Below, in pieces: positions 32,353 to 40,737 of a DNA stretch of 49,738 bases. Position 1 is the stretch's first letter. The number at the start of each line of letters is the position of its first letter. The DNA comes from JBBPZA01 sp038199375. Its GTDB lineage: Bacteria > Actinomycetota > Thermoleophilia > Solirubrobacterales > Solirubrobacteraceae. The stretch is taken from contig JBBPZA010000049.1 of NCBI GenBank assembly GCA_038199375.1, positions 1 through 49,738 on the forward strand, read 5' to 3'. The position numbers and the translations under genes are program-made. The notes under the pieces are model-generated. The model had not been told where the DNA came from. It searched no databases and worked only from the letters and a program-made list of their open reading frames with translations.

Positions 32353-33449
32353 GCGATCCGCTGACGCAACTGACGCCGAGCGCCGTCACCTGGACCGGCG
32401 CGGCGCTCACGCCGCCAGCGCTGTCCTCGAACCATGTGCTCGGAGTGACCCTGGTGGGCGTCACCCCCGAGACCGGGCTGAAGCTTCTGTTCACCGTCGG
32501 CCTGGTGCTGGCGGTGCTGGCGCTCCGCGGCGCGGCCCGCTTCCTGATCCGCCGGCTGCTCGGCGGGGAGGTCGCCGACCCCCGCCGCTTCTGGGCCCGT
32601 CAGGGCGTGCAGGTCGTCACCGCGATCGTGCTGGCGCTCGGCGTACTGTCGATCTGGATCACCCCCGACACCGACGTCACGACCGGGGTGGGACTGATCA
32701 CCGCCGGGCTCGCGTTCGCGCTTCAGCGCGTGATCCTCTCGCTGGCCGCCTACTTCGTGATCCTCCGCGGCGATACCTTCGGCGTCGGCGACCGGATCAC
32801 GCTTGGCGGCGTGCGCGGAGACGTCGTTCGCCTCGGCTTCCTCAAGACCACGATCATGGAGATGGGACAGCCCCCCTCGATCGGCAGCACCGACCCCGCC
32901 GTGTGGGTCAACTCGCGCCAATACACCGGCCGCCTCGTCACCGTCACCAACGGCGCGATCTTCAACGAACCGGTCTACAACTACACGCGCGACTTCCCCT
33001 ACCTGTGGGAAGAGATCGTGCTGCCCATCGACTACGACGTCGACCGCGACCACGTCGAGCAGATCCTGCTCGCTGCCGCTCGCGCCCACGCCATCATCGC
33101 CGACCCCGCCGCACGCCACGCACTGGCCCACATGCGCTCGCGCTACGCCCTCAGCGACGCCTCACTGGAGCCTGCCGTGTACTGGCGGATCACCGACAAC
33201 TGGCTCGAGCTCTCCCTGCGCTTCCTGGTCAGCGCCCGCGGCGTTCGCGAAGTCAAAGACGCGATCACCCGCGAGATCCTCGGCGAGCTCGACGCCGCCG
33301 GCATCGGCCTCGCCTCCACCACCTACAACATCGTTGGTCTTCCCCCGCTCCAACTCGCCCAGCAACCGCGCGCGACCGACCCTGAACCCCGGACGAGCAC
33401 ACCGCGGCCGCGGCACCCACGCAACCAACCCCCCGCAAGTCCATCCTGA
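32349..33449 (+). CDS. MscS-family mechanosensitive channel
   Basis: GTG 32349 overlaps the stop of the DUF2254 half (GTGA). The 366-residue protein has three or so transmembrane helices (GLKLLFTVGLVLAVLALRGA, VVTAIVLALGVLSIWI, GVGLITAGLAFALQRVILSL), the pore-lining TM3 and the MscS beta domain (GDTFGVGDRITLGGVRGDVV, LVTVTNGAIFNEPVYNYTRD). A C-terminal alpha/beta part and a Pro/Arg-rich tail follow. It would release solutes on osmotic downshock. DUF2254-MscS pairing by overlap suggests the two membrane proteins once worked together. Confidence 0.92.
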   Translation: MSDPLTQLTPSAVTWTGAALTPPALSSNHVLGVTLVGVTPETGLKLLFTVGLVLAVLALRGAARFLIRRLLGGEVADPRRFWARQGVQVVTAIVLALGVLSIWITPDTDVTTGVGLITAGLAFALQRVILSLAAYFVILRGDTFGVGDRITLGGVRGDVVRLGFLKTTIMEMGQPPSIGSTDPAVWVNSRQYTGRLVTVTNGAIFNEPVYNYTRDFPYLWEEIVLPIDYDVDRDHVEQILLAAARAHAIIADPAARHALAHMRSRYALSDASLEPAVYWRITDNWLELSLRFLVSARGVREVKDAITREILGELDAAGIGLASTTYNIVGLPPLQLAQQPRATDPEPRTSTPRPRHPRNQPPASPS

Positions 33450-33698
33450 GCGAGCGAGCGCCCGCGGCGGCGCTGAGCCCCGGGTGCCGTAAGCGGATCC
33501 CCTTGCGACACGGCGTCCGAGGCGCCGGTCGGGGCCCGCGCCTGTGCCACTTGACGCGAGCCGTCTCGCCCCGACCGACGATCTTGGGCTCGACGGCGGC
33601 GTCCGGGGAGCGGTTGGCGACCCGTGGTCGCTCTCCTCGCCGCGTCGTGGTCGGGGTGCCTCCACGCCCGTCGACACTACCGAGATAAGCTGCCGCCG

Positions 33699-33878
33699 AT
33701 GGAGGCCTCGACCGCACAGAGGTGGATCTGCGAGTCCTGCGGGTTCATCTACGACCCCGACGACGGCGACCCCGACGGCGGCATCCCTCCGGGCACCGCC
33801 TTCGACGACATTCCCGACACCTGGTTCTGCCCCGTGTGCGGCGCGCGCAAGCGCGACTTCACCCGTTACGAGGGGTAG
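33699..33878 (+). CDS. Rubredoxin
   Basis: The 59-residue protein has both Cys pairs of the FeS4 site, CESCGFIYDP and CPVCGARKRDF, with the intervening GDPDGGIPPGTAFDDIPDTW typical of rubredoxin. It carries single electrons in the cytoplasm. The ATG at 33699 is the only start that gives the standard length. It stands alone; its electron partner is not evident. Confidence 0.95.
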   Translation: MEASTAQRWICESCGFIYDPDDGDPDGGIPPGTAFDDIPDTWFCPVCGARKRDFTRYEG

Positions 33879-33911
33879 GCGACGGGCGCGCGGGCGGGCG
33901 ACGGCCCCCGG

Positions 33912-33927
33912 GGCCGGGGCCCCGGCC
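33912..33927. terminator. GC palindrome after rubredoxin
   Basis: GGCCGGGGCCCCGGCC is fully self-complementary and lies 34 bases past the rubredoxin stop. It could act as a terminator stem. Confidence 0.4.
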
Positions 33928-33983
33928 AGGCGGCGGGACGAACGGCATCGAGGAGGGAGGGGGGGAGCTACGACTTCGCGAGG

Positions 33984-34073
33984 CGACTGAAGCTCTTGGG
34001 ATGCCGTAGGGCACCAAACCCGTCACACGTCACGCGTTGGCGGGACGACTGAAGCTTTTGGGATGCCGTAGGG
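33984..34073. repeat. 28-bp direct repeat, two copies 62 bp apart
   Basis: CGACTGAAGCTCTTGGGATG plus GCCGTAGGG (33984-34011) recurs at 34046-34073 with one C/T difference. On the minus strand each would read PYGIP in one frame, but no gene is evident. Origin unknown. Confidence 0.8.
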
Positions 34074-34176
34074 GCCCAAGTCCTTCACTGTCTCCCGGCC
34101 GCTACGCCGCAGCCGGAACCTTCCCCCTTCGTTGCCTGCCGTAAGCGCGGCCGGCAGCGAGCGCCGCGCCAGGCCG

Positions 34177-35481
34177 CTAGGCGGCGGCCGGCAGCGCGGC
34201 CCGCGCCGTGGCCTCGACGATCGCCTCCGCCGTGATCGCCACGAGCCGCTGCAGCTCGGCCTCGGAGATCGCCAGGGGCGGCATGAGGATGACGACGTCG
34301 GCCAAGGGGCGGACGATCGCGCCTCTCCTGCGGGCGGCGAGGGTGACTTGGTGGCCCATGCGCGCAGAGATCGCAAAATCGGCGAGCTCGATGGCGACCA
34401 TGAAGCCGCAGCGGCGCACCTCGGCGACGGCGTCGAGCGGCGCGATCAGCTGGTCCAGCCAGGTTCCGAGCAGCTCGATCTTGCCACCCAAGTGCGCGAG
34501 GGTCGCCTCGCGCTCGAAGACCTCCAGCGTCGCGATCGCCGCCGCGCAGGCGAGCGGGTTGCCGGTGTAGGTGTGGCCGTGGAAGAAGGTCTTGAGCTCG
34601 TGGTGCTCGCCCAGGAAGCCCTCGTAGATCCGCTCGGTGGCCAGCGTCGCCGCGAGCGGCATGTAGCCGCCGGTCAGGCCCTTGGCGACGCACAGCAGGT
34701 CGGGCGCCACGTCCTCCTGCTCACAGGCGAACATCGTGCCGGTGCGGCCGAAGCCCGTCGCGACCTCGTCGCAGATGAGCAGCACCCCGTGCTCGTCGCA
34801 GAGCTCGCGCACCGCGCGCAGGTAGCCGGGGGGCTGGAGGAGCATCCCGGCCGCCCCCTGTACGAGCGGCTCGACGATCACCGCGGCGACGCGACCCCCG
34901 TGCTCGGCGAGGACGCGGTGAAGCTCTTCGGGGTCGCCGGGCTCGACCTGCCAGGCGTCGAAGAGCAGCGGGCGGTAGAGCGAGTGGAAGAGGTCGATGC
35001 CCCCGACCGACACCGAGCCGATGGTGTCGCCGTGGTAGGCGTTGCGCAGGCAGACGAACCCGGTCCGTGACCGTGCTCCGCGGTGCTGCCACCATTGGAA
35101 GGCCATCTTCAGCGCGACCTCGACGGCCGTCGACCCGCTGTCGGAGTAGAAGACGCGCGCCAGCCCGGGCGGCGCGAGCGCGACGAGCCGCCGGGCGAGC
35201 TCGATGGCCGGCTGGTGGGTGAGGCCGAGCATGGTCGAGTGGGCGACCCGCTCGAGCTGGGAGCGCACCGCCTCGTCGAGCGCCGGATGCCCGTGGCCGT
35301 GGACGTTGCACCACAGCGAGGAGACGCCGTCGATGTAGGCGTTGCCCTCGGTGTCCCACAGCGTCGTTCCCGACGCGCGATCGATCACCAGGGGCGGCTC
35401 GTCCCGGGTCCACCCGCGCTGCTGGGTGAACGGATGCCAGAGGTGCTCGCGATCCAGCGCCACAAGCTCGTCGGTAATCAC
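34177..35481 (-). CDS. bioA: Adenosylmethionine-8-amino-7-oxononanoate aminotransferase
   Basis: The enzyme makes 7,8-diaminopelargonic acid in biotin synthesis, using SAM as amino donor and PLP. The 434-residue sequence shows LDREHLWHPFTQQRGW, typical of BioA, then NVHGHGHPALDEAV, VFYSDSGSTAVEVALKMA, LLICDEVATGFGRTGTMFA and the PLP Lys in CVAKGLTGGYMPLAATLA. Length is normal. No other bio genes are in the window. It is divergent from the spermidine-synthase-like gene with only 49 bases between. Confidence 0.95.
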   Translation of the reverse strand: MITDELVALDREHLWHPFTQQRGWTRDEPPLVIDRASGTTLWDTEGNAYIDGVSSLWCNVHGHGHPALDEAVRSQLERVAHSTMLGLTHQPAIELARRLVALAPPGLARVFYSDSGSTAVEVALKMAFQWWQHRGARSRTGFVCLRNAYHGDTIGSVSVGGIDLFHSLYRPLLFDAWQVEPGDPEELHRVLAEHGGRVAAVIVEPLVQGAAGMLLQPPGYLRAVRELCDEHGVLLICDEVATGFGRTGTMFACEQEDVAPDLLCVAKGLTGGYMPLAATLATERIYEGFLGEHHELKTFFHGHTYTGNPLACAAAIATLEVFEREATLAHLGGKIELLGTWLDQLIAPLDAVAEVRRCGFMVAIELADFAISARMGHQVTLAARRRGAIVRPLADVVILMPPLAISEAELQRLVAITAEAIVEATARAALPAAA

Positions 35482-35530
35482 GGGTCGCGACCTTAGCGGC
35501 CGCGCCGGTCGGAACCTCTACGCTCGCGGC

Positions 35531-37114
35531 GTGGCCGTCACCGAACCGCAGACCCCCGCTCTGGAGGACGGTACGCCGGCGGCCGGGGAGACCGGCTCGC
35601 CGCCCAGGCCGCCCGCCCGGCTGCTGTCGCTCATCGTCTTCGTGGTGGGTGCAGCGTCGCTGGGCACCGAGATCGCGGCGGCGCGGCTCCTCGCACCGTT
35701 CTTCGGCGCCTCGACGATCATCTGGGCCAACACGATCGCGACGGTCCTGGTTGCTCTGTCGGCGGGCTACGCGATCGGCGGCCGGCTGGCCGACCGCGAC
35801 CCGAGCCTGCGCGGGCTGTGCCGGATCGTCCTCGTGGCGGCGCTGCTGCTCGCGGCGGTCCCCTTCGTCGCCGACCCGTTCCTCACCTTCGCCGTCGACG
35901 CGCTCGACCGGGTGCAGGCCGGCGCCTTCGTCGGCTCCCTCCTCGGGGTGCTCGTGCTCGTCTCCGTGCCCGTCCTCCTCCTCGGCGCCGCCGCGCCCTA
36001 CGCCATCCGGCTCTCGCTGGAGCGTGTCGAGCAGTCGGGCACCGTGGCGGGCCGGCTCTACGCGATCTCCACGGCCGGCTCGCTGGTCGGCGTCTTTCTC
36101 TCGGCGCTCGCGCTCATCCCGCTCGTGGGCACGCGGCGGACATTCCTCGCCTTCGCCCTGGCCCTCGCGCTCGTCTCCCTCGCCGGCCTGCGGCGCCGCG
36201 CCGCGCTCGCCGCGCCCGCCGTAGTGGCGGCGCTTCTCGCGGTCCCCGTCGGCATCGTGAAGGCCAGCGACTCGGACGAGCGGGTGATCTACGAGACCGA
36301 GACCCCCTACCAGTACGCGCGGGTGATCGAAGAGGACGACGGCGAGCGGTATCTCGAGCTCAACGAGGGCCAGGCGGTCCACTCGCAGTGGCAGGCCGGC
36401 CGGTGGCTCACCGGCAACTACTGGGACGGCTTCCTGGTACTGCCCTTCGCCGCCAACGAGCGAGCGCCGCGCCGGATCGCGATTCTCGGCAACGCGGGTG
36501 GGACGACCGCGCGCGCCTACGGCCACTTCTTCCCCCGCACGGCGATCGACGCGGTCGAGATCGACGGCGAGCTCACCGAGATCGGGCGGCGCTTCTTCGA
36601 CCTGCGCGCCCCGCGGCTGAAGACGTACTCGGAGGACGCGCGGCCGTGGCTGGAGCGCCAGGACCGGGAGCGCTTCGACGCGATCTTCGTCGACGCCTAC
36701 CGCCAGCCCTACATCCCCTTCTACCTGGCCACGCGCGAGTTCTTCACCGCCGTCCGCGAGCGCCTTGCCCCCGGCGGCGCCCTCGTGGTCAACGTAGGCC
36801 AGCCCGAGGGCTCCGACCGGCTCGAGCGGGTGCTCGCGGCGGGGATGCGCGCCGCCGGCTTCGAGACCGTTCTGCGCGACCCGCTCGAGATCGTCAACAC
36901 GCTGCTCGTCGGGACCGACGCGACGGGAGCGGGGCCGGGCCGGCTGCGAGCGGCAGCGCGCGGGCTGCCCTCACAGCTTGGGCCCTTGGCGGTCGAGTCC
37001 GCCGCCCGCCTGGGCCCAGCGCCGCGCGGCGGCGAGGTCTACACCGACGACCGCGCGCCGGTCGAGTGGCTGATCGACGCCTCGCTGCTGCGCTTCGCGG
37101 CAAAGGGCGAGTGA
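35531..37114 (+). CDS. Membrane-fused spermidine-synthase-like protein
   Basis: From GTG 35531 the 527-residue protein has about seven to eight N-terminal transmembrane helices with the short motif SLGTEIAAARLLAPFFGAST common to this family. A Rossmann methyltransferase-like domain follows (RIAILGNAGGTTARAYGHFF, AVEIDGELTEIGRRFFDLRA, DAIFVDAYRQPYIPFYLATR). The soluble half matches polyamine synthases (SpeE-like). Whether it makes polyamines is unknown for the membrane-fused type. Longer upstream starts overlap bioA and were rejected. Confidence 0.88.
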   Translation: MAVTEPQTPALEDGTPAAGETGSPPRPPARLLSLIVFVVGAASLGTEIAAARLLAPFFGASTIIWANTIATVLVALSAGYAIGGRLADRDPSLRGLCRIVLVAALLLAAVPFVADPFLTFAVDALDRVQAGAFVGSLLGVLVLVSVPVLLLGAAAPYAIRLSLERVEQSGTVAGRLYAISTAGSLVGVFLSALALIPLVGTRRTFLAFALALALVSLAGLRRRAALAAPAVVAALLAVPVGIVKASDSDERVIYETETPYQYARVIEEDDGERYLELNEGQAVHSQWQAGRWLTGNYWDGFLVLPFAANERAPRRIAILGNAGGTTARAYGHFFPRTAIDAVEIDGELTEIGRRFFDLRAPRLKTYSEDARPWLERQDRERFDAIFVDAYRQPYIPFYLATREFFTAVRERLAPGGALVVNVGQPEGSDRLERVLAAGMRAAGFETVLRDPLEIVNTLLVGTDATGAGPGRLRAAARGLPSQLGPLAVESAARLGPAPRGGEVYTDDRAPVEWLIDASLLRFAAKGE

Positions 37115-37202
37115 AGCCGGCAGGCAGGGGCGGCGGCGATGACCGTCACCGGGGCCGGGCTCCCGCCACCGCCCTCGCGATCGGGTTCTCCGACCCCGGT
37201 GG

Positions 37203-37208
37203 TAGGAT
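37203..37208 (+). promoter_or_regulatory. -10 element of the suf operon
   Basis: TAGGAT ends 7 bases before GTG 37216, so the rrf2-suf transcript is probably leaderless. There is no clear -35 box and no Shine-Dalgarno sequence. Confidence 0.5.
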
Positions 37209-37215
37209 TTAGGTC

Positions 37216-37686
37216 GTGATCTTCTCGACGAAGGCCGAGTACGGCGTCCGGTTGATGGTCGAGCTGGGCCGGCGCCAGGGCGAGGGCCCGGTCGCGCTCA
37301 ACGCGATCGCGGCCGGCGAGAGCCTTCCGCTCGCCTACCTCGAGCGAATCGTCGCCCAGCTGCGGACCGCGGGGCTGGTGACGAGCACGCGCGGAGCGCA
37401 CGGCGGCTACTCGCTCGCCCGGCCGGCAGAGGCGATCACCATGGACGAGGTCGTGCAGGCGCTCGAGGGCACCATCACGCCGATGGAGTGCTTCGCCGAC
37501 GAGGGCGTGCGCAAAGTGCTGTGCTCGCATGAGCACGACTCAGACCGCGCGTGCGCCACCAAGCTCCTGTGGACGCGCGTACAGGGCGGCATCGTGCGCG
37601 CCCTCCAGGGCACGACGCTCGCAGAGCTCATCGACTTCGGGGCGCAGGAGCTGCGGCCGCCCCTCGTGAGCGGTGCCGCCCGGTAG
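37216..37686 (+). CDS. Rrf2-family regulator of the suf operon (IscR/SufR-like)
   Basis: The 156-residue protein opens MIFSTKAEYGVRLMVELGRR and has the winged helix PLAYLERIVAQLRTAGLVTS TRGAHGGYSLARP. Three cysteines at residues 92, 103 and 113 (MECFADEG, VLCSHEHD, RACATK) match the Fe-S-ligating cluster of Rrf2 proteins, so it likely senses iron-sulfur status. It lies first in the operon, 39 bases before sufC, and probably represses it when its cluster is loaded. Regulation is by family analogy. Confidence 0.9.
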   Translation: MIFSTKAEYGVRLMVELGRRQGEGPVALNAIAAGESLPLAYLERIVAQLRTAGLVTSTRGAHGGYSLARPAEAITMDEVVQALEGTITPMECFADEGVRKVLCSHEHDSDRACATKLLWTRVQGGIVRALQGTTLAELIDFGAQELRPPLVSGAAR

Positions 37687-37725
37687 CGGCCGGCGCGCTC
37701 CCCAATCCTCGACATCCAGGAGACC

Positions 37726-38490
37726 ATGGCTGACCTCGAGATCCGCAACCTGCACGTATCCGCCGGCGAGAAGCAGATCCTCAAGGGCCTGGATCTCGCC
37801 GTCTCCAAGGGCGAGATCCACGCGCTCATGGGGCCCAACGGCTCGGGCAAGTCGACCCTGGCCAACGTGATCATGGGTCACCCAAACCTCGAGGTGACCG
37901 AGGGCCAGATCCTCTTCAGGGGTGAGGACGTCACCGAGGCGGCCACGGACGAACGCGCGCGCATGGGCCTCTTCATGGCCTTCCAGTACCCCGTCGCGAT
38001 CCCTGGTGTGACCGTCACCAAGTACCTGCGGATGGTCATCAACGCCCAGCGCGAAGAGCGCGGGGAGGAGCCCATCAGCCTCAAGGAGTTTCGCACGACC
38101 GCCACGGAGGCGATGGAGCTCATGCAGGTTCCCCGGGAGTTCTCGAACCGCTACCTCAACGACGGGTTCTCCGGCGGGGAGAAGAAGCGCATGGAGATCC
38201 TCCAGATGGCGCTGCTCAAGCCGCTGATGGCGGTCCTCGACGAGACCGACTCGGGCCTGGACATCGACGCGCTGCGCACGGTCGCGGACGGCGTCAACGC
38301 CGCCGCAGGCCCCGAGGTCGGGATCCTCATCATCACCCACTACCAGCGCATCCTGCACCTCGTGCAGCCGGGCTTCGTCCACGTCATGTGGGACGGGCGG
38401 ATCGTCAAGCAGGGCGGCCCCGAGCTCGTCACCGAGCTCGAGAAGCGCGGCTACGGCTGGATCAAGGAGGAGATCGCGGCAGTGGCCTAG
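37726..38490 (+). CDS. sufC: Fe-S cluster assembly ATPase SufC
   Basis: The 254-residue ABC ATPase has Walker A GPNGSGKST near residues 36-44, the SufC signature LNDGFSGGEKKRMEI, and Walker B MAVLDETDSGLDIDALR. With SufB and SufD it forms the scaffold complex that builds Fe-S clusters in the cytoplasm. AGGAG precedes the ATG. The gene order here is sufC-sufU-Rieske-sufB-sufD, with sufS not in the window. Confidence 0.97.
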   Translation: MADLEIRNLHVSAGEKQILKGLDLAVSKGEIHALMGPNGSGKSTLANVIMGHPNLEVTEGQILFRGEDVTEAATDERARMGLFMAFQYPVAIPGVTVTKYLRMVINAQREERGEEPISLKEFRTTATEAMELMQVPREFSNRYLNDGFSGGEKKRMEILQMALLKPLMAVLDETDSGLDIDALRTVADGVNAAAGPEVGILIITHYQRILHLVQPGFVHVMWDGRIVKQGGPELVTELEKRGYGWIKEEIAAVA

Positions 38491-38513
38491 CCCACTGCCG
38501 CGTCGCTTTGCCT

Positions 38514-38924
38514 ATGACCATGGACGACGAGCTCTACCGCGAGAACATCCTCGAGCACTACAAGCGCCCCCACCACTGGGGCGAGCTCTCCGAGGCCGAC
38601 CTCGAGTTCGAGGACACCAACCCGCTGTGCGGCGACGAGCTGCGCGTCCAGCTCAAGGTGGGCGACGACGGAAGGGTGGCCGACGTCGCCTTCGCGGGCC
38701 AGGGCTGCGCGATCAGCGTGGCCTCGGCCTCCATGCTCTCCGACGAGCTGGTCGGCATGCCCGCCGACAAGCTGATCCGCCTCGACAAGGACTCCGTCCT
38801 GGAGCTCCTGGGCATTCCCGTCTCCGCGACGCGGCTGAAGTGCGCGCTGCTCTCGCTCAAGGTCGTCAAGAGCGCCGGCCTGGGCCAGGCCGCCGAGTGG
38901 GACGACGAGCGGGCCACCAGCTAG
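38514..38924 (+). CDS. sufU: Fe-S assembly sulfur-transfer protein SufU
   Basis: The 136-residue protein has the three zinc/sulfur-transfer cysteines at C39 (NPLCGDELRV), C65 (GQGCAISVASASML) and C110 (RLKCALLSLK), with the Asp of GDE. SufU takes persulfide from SufS and passes it to SufBCD. A second ATG at 38520 is two codons downstream. It starts 23 bases after sufC. Its usual partner sufS does not lie between sufD and the next gene. Confidence 0.95.
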   Translation: MTMDDELYRENILEHYKRPHHWGELSEADLEFEDTNPLCGDELRVQLKVGDDGRVADVAFAGQGCAISVASASMLSDELVGMPADKLIRLDKDSVLELLGIPVSATRLKCALLSLKVVKSAGLGQAAEWDDERATS

Positions 38925-38936
38925 ACTCAACGGAAA

Positions 38937-38955
38937 TCCGATCTCCGCACTCGGA
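38937..38955. promoter_or_regulatory. Dyad before the Rieske gene
   Basis: TCCGA-N9-TCGGA lies in the 37-base gap between sufU and the Rieske gene. It may be an internal control site or chance. Confidence 0.25.
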
Positions 38956-38961
38956 ATTGAC

Positions 38962-39285
38962 ATGCCACCCACCACCATGATCGACATCTGCCCCCTCTCC
39001 GAGCTGCCGCCCGGCACCTCGCGGATCGTCGAGCACGAGGGCGAGGAGATCGGCGTCTTCAACTGCGGCGGCGAGCTCTTCGCGATCGAGGATCGCTGCT
39101 CGCACGACGACGGCCCGCTCGCCGAGGGCCCGTTCGACGCCGAGGCCTGCACCGTCGAGTGCCCGCGCCACGGCTCGCTCTTCGACCTGCGCTCCGGCGC
39201 CCCCAAGACCCTGCCTGCCTACGTTCCGGTGGAGACCTTTCCGGTCGTGGTGGAAAACGACATCGTAAAGCTGGAGGTTGACTAG
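38962..39285 (+). CDS. Rieske-type [2Fe-2S] ferredoxin
   Basis: The 107-residue protein carries the Rieske ligands CSHDDGPL and CPRHGSLFD (C-x-H ... C-x2-H). It is a single soluble domain like the ferredoxin subunits of ring-hydroxylating dioxygenases. Its place inside the suf operon, with sufB starting 3 bases after its stop, suggests an electron-transfer or redox role in cluster assembly rather than aromatic oxidation. That role is inferred from position. Confidence 0.92.
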   Translation: MPPTTMIDICPLSELPPGTSRIVEHEGEEIGVFNCGGELFAIEDRCSHDDGPLAEGPFDAEACTVECPRHGSLFDLRSGAPKTLPAYVPVETFPVVVENDIVKLEVD

Positions 39286-39288
39286 AAC

Positions 39289-40737
39289 ATGGCCGCGACA
39301 GATACGACGACCAAGCTGCTGACCGACGAAGAGCGCGGTCTGAAGACGATCGGCTCCGACTACGAGGAGCGCTTCGGCTTCCACGACGCCGAGAACTACC
39401 TCTACAAGGCCCCGAAGGGGCTCAACCGCGAGATCGTCGAGAAGATCTCCGAGTTCAAGAGCGAGCCGCAGTGGATGCGCGAGTTCCGCCTCAAGGCGCT
39501 CGACCACTTCATGGCGCGGCCGATGCCGACGTGGGGCTCACCGATGCTCGCCGAGGTCGACTTCGACAACATCCACTACTTCGTGCGCGCGTCCGAGCGC
39601 GCCGAGCGCTCGTGGGACGACGTTCCCGAGGACGTCAAGAACACCTTCGATCGGCTCGGGATCCCCGAGGCCGAGCGCAAGTCCCTGTCCGGAGTCGGCG
39701 CGCAGTACGAATCGGAGGTCGTCTACCACCAGGTCAACGAGGCGCTCGAGAAGCAGGGCGTGATCTTCATGGACATGGACACCGCGCTGCGCGAGCACGA
39801 GGACCTCGTGCGCCAGTACCTGGCCACGGCGATCCCGCCCAACGACAACAAGCTCGCCGCGCTGAACTCCGCCGTGTGGTCGGGAGGCTCGTTCGTCTAC
39901 GTGCCGCCGGGCGTCTCGGTCGACATGCCGCTGCAGGCCTACTTCCGCATCAACACCGAGAACATGGGCCAGTTCGAGCGCACGATCATCATCGCCGACG
40001 AGGGCTCGCACGTGCACTACGTCGAGGGCTGCACGGCTCCGACCTACAGCTCGGACTCGCTGCACTCCGCGGTCGTCGAGCTCTTCGCCCTGCCCGGCGC
40101 GCGGATCCGCTACACGACGGTTCAGAACTGGTCCCAGAACGTCTTCAACCTCGTCACCAAGCGCGCGATCGCCCAGGAGCGCGCGACCGTCGAGTGGGTC
40201 GACTGCAACCTGGGCTCCAAGCTCACGATGAAGTACCCGAGCGTGTATCTGATGGGCGAGCACGCCCACGGCGAGATCCTCTCGATCGCCTTCGCCGGCA
40301 AGGGCCAGCACCAGGATGCGGGCGGAAAGATCGTCCACGCCGCCCCCAACACGACGTCGACCATCTTCGCCAAGTCGATCGGCAAGGACGGCGGCCGCGG
40401 CTCCTACCGCGGGCTGCTCGAGATCGCCAAGGGCGCCCACGGCTCGCGCTCGAAGGTCGTCTGCGACGCGCTGCTGCTCGACGAGCACTCGCGCTCTGAC
40501 ACCTACCCGACGATCAGGATCGCCGAGGACGACGTCGACGTCGGCCACGAGGCGTCGGTGTCCAAGATCGGCGAGGAGCAGCTCTACTACCTCCAGGCCC
40601 ACGGGCTGCCCGAGGAAGAGGCCTCCAAGATGATCGTCAACGGCTTCATCGAGCCGATCACCAAGGAGCTGCCGATGGAGTACGCGGTCGAGATGAACCG
40701 CCTCATCGAACTGCAGATGGAGGGGTCGATTGGCTAG
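39289..40737 (+). CDS. sufB: Fe-S cluster scaffold protein SufB
   Basis: The 482-residue SufB has YLYKAPKGLNREIVEKISEF, GSFVYVPPGVSVDMPLQAYF, EGCTAPTYSSDSLHSAVVEL and the C-terminal beta-helix ending (HEASVSKIGEEQLYYLQAHG, IVNGFIEPITKELPMEYAVE). It is the cluster-building scaffold subunit with SufC and SufD. It overlaps sufD by 8 bases. Length is normal. Confidence 0.97.
   Translation: MAATDTTTKLLTDEERGLKTIGSDYEERFGFHDAENYLYKAPKGLNREIVEKISEFKSEPQWMREFRLKALDHFMARPMPTWGSPMLAEVDFDNIHYFVRASERAERSWDDVPEDVKNTFDRLGIPEAERKSLSGVGAQYESEVVYHQVNEALEKQGVIFMDMDTALREHEDLVRQYLATAIPPNDNKLAALNSAVWSGGSFVYVPPGVSVDMPLQAYFRINTENMGQFERTIIIADEGSHVHYVEGCTAPTYSSDSLHSAVVELFALPGARIRYTTVQNWSQNVFNLVTKRAIAQERATVEWVDCNLGSKLTMKYPSVYLMGEHAHGEILSIAFAGKGQHQDAGGKIVHAAPNTTSTIFAKSIGKDGGRGSYRGLLEIAKGAHGSRSKVVCDALLLDEHSRSDTYPTIRIAEDDVDVGHEASVSKIGEEQLYYLQAHGLPEEEASKMIVNGFIEPITKELPMEYAVEMNRLIELQMEGSIG

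Larger units (their letters stand above)
33879..34176. other. Intergenic with palindrome and direct repeats
   Basis: Nearly 300 bases between rubredoxin and the 3' end of bioA hold no credible gene. They contain a perfect 16-base palindrome (33912-33927) and a pair of 28-base direct repeats (33984-34073). Confidence 0.6.

Noticed and set aside
33488..33500. GTAAGCGG resembling an IS66 terminal repeat
   Set aside because: The motif is short, similar strings occur at 25466 and 34140, and no inverted partner or target duplication brackets the transposase fragment.
34721..36526. 601-codon minus-strand frame across bioA and the spermidine-synthase-like gene
   Set aside because: Out of frame with bioA and antisense to the neighbour; composition is Arg/Gly/Glu-rich without motifs.
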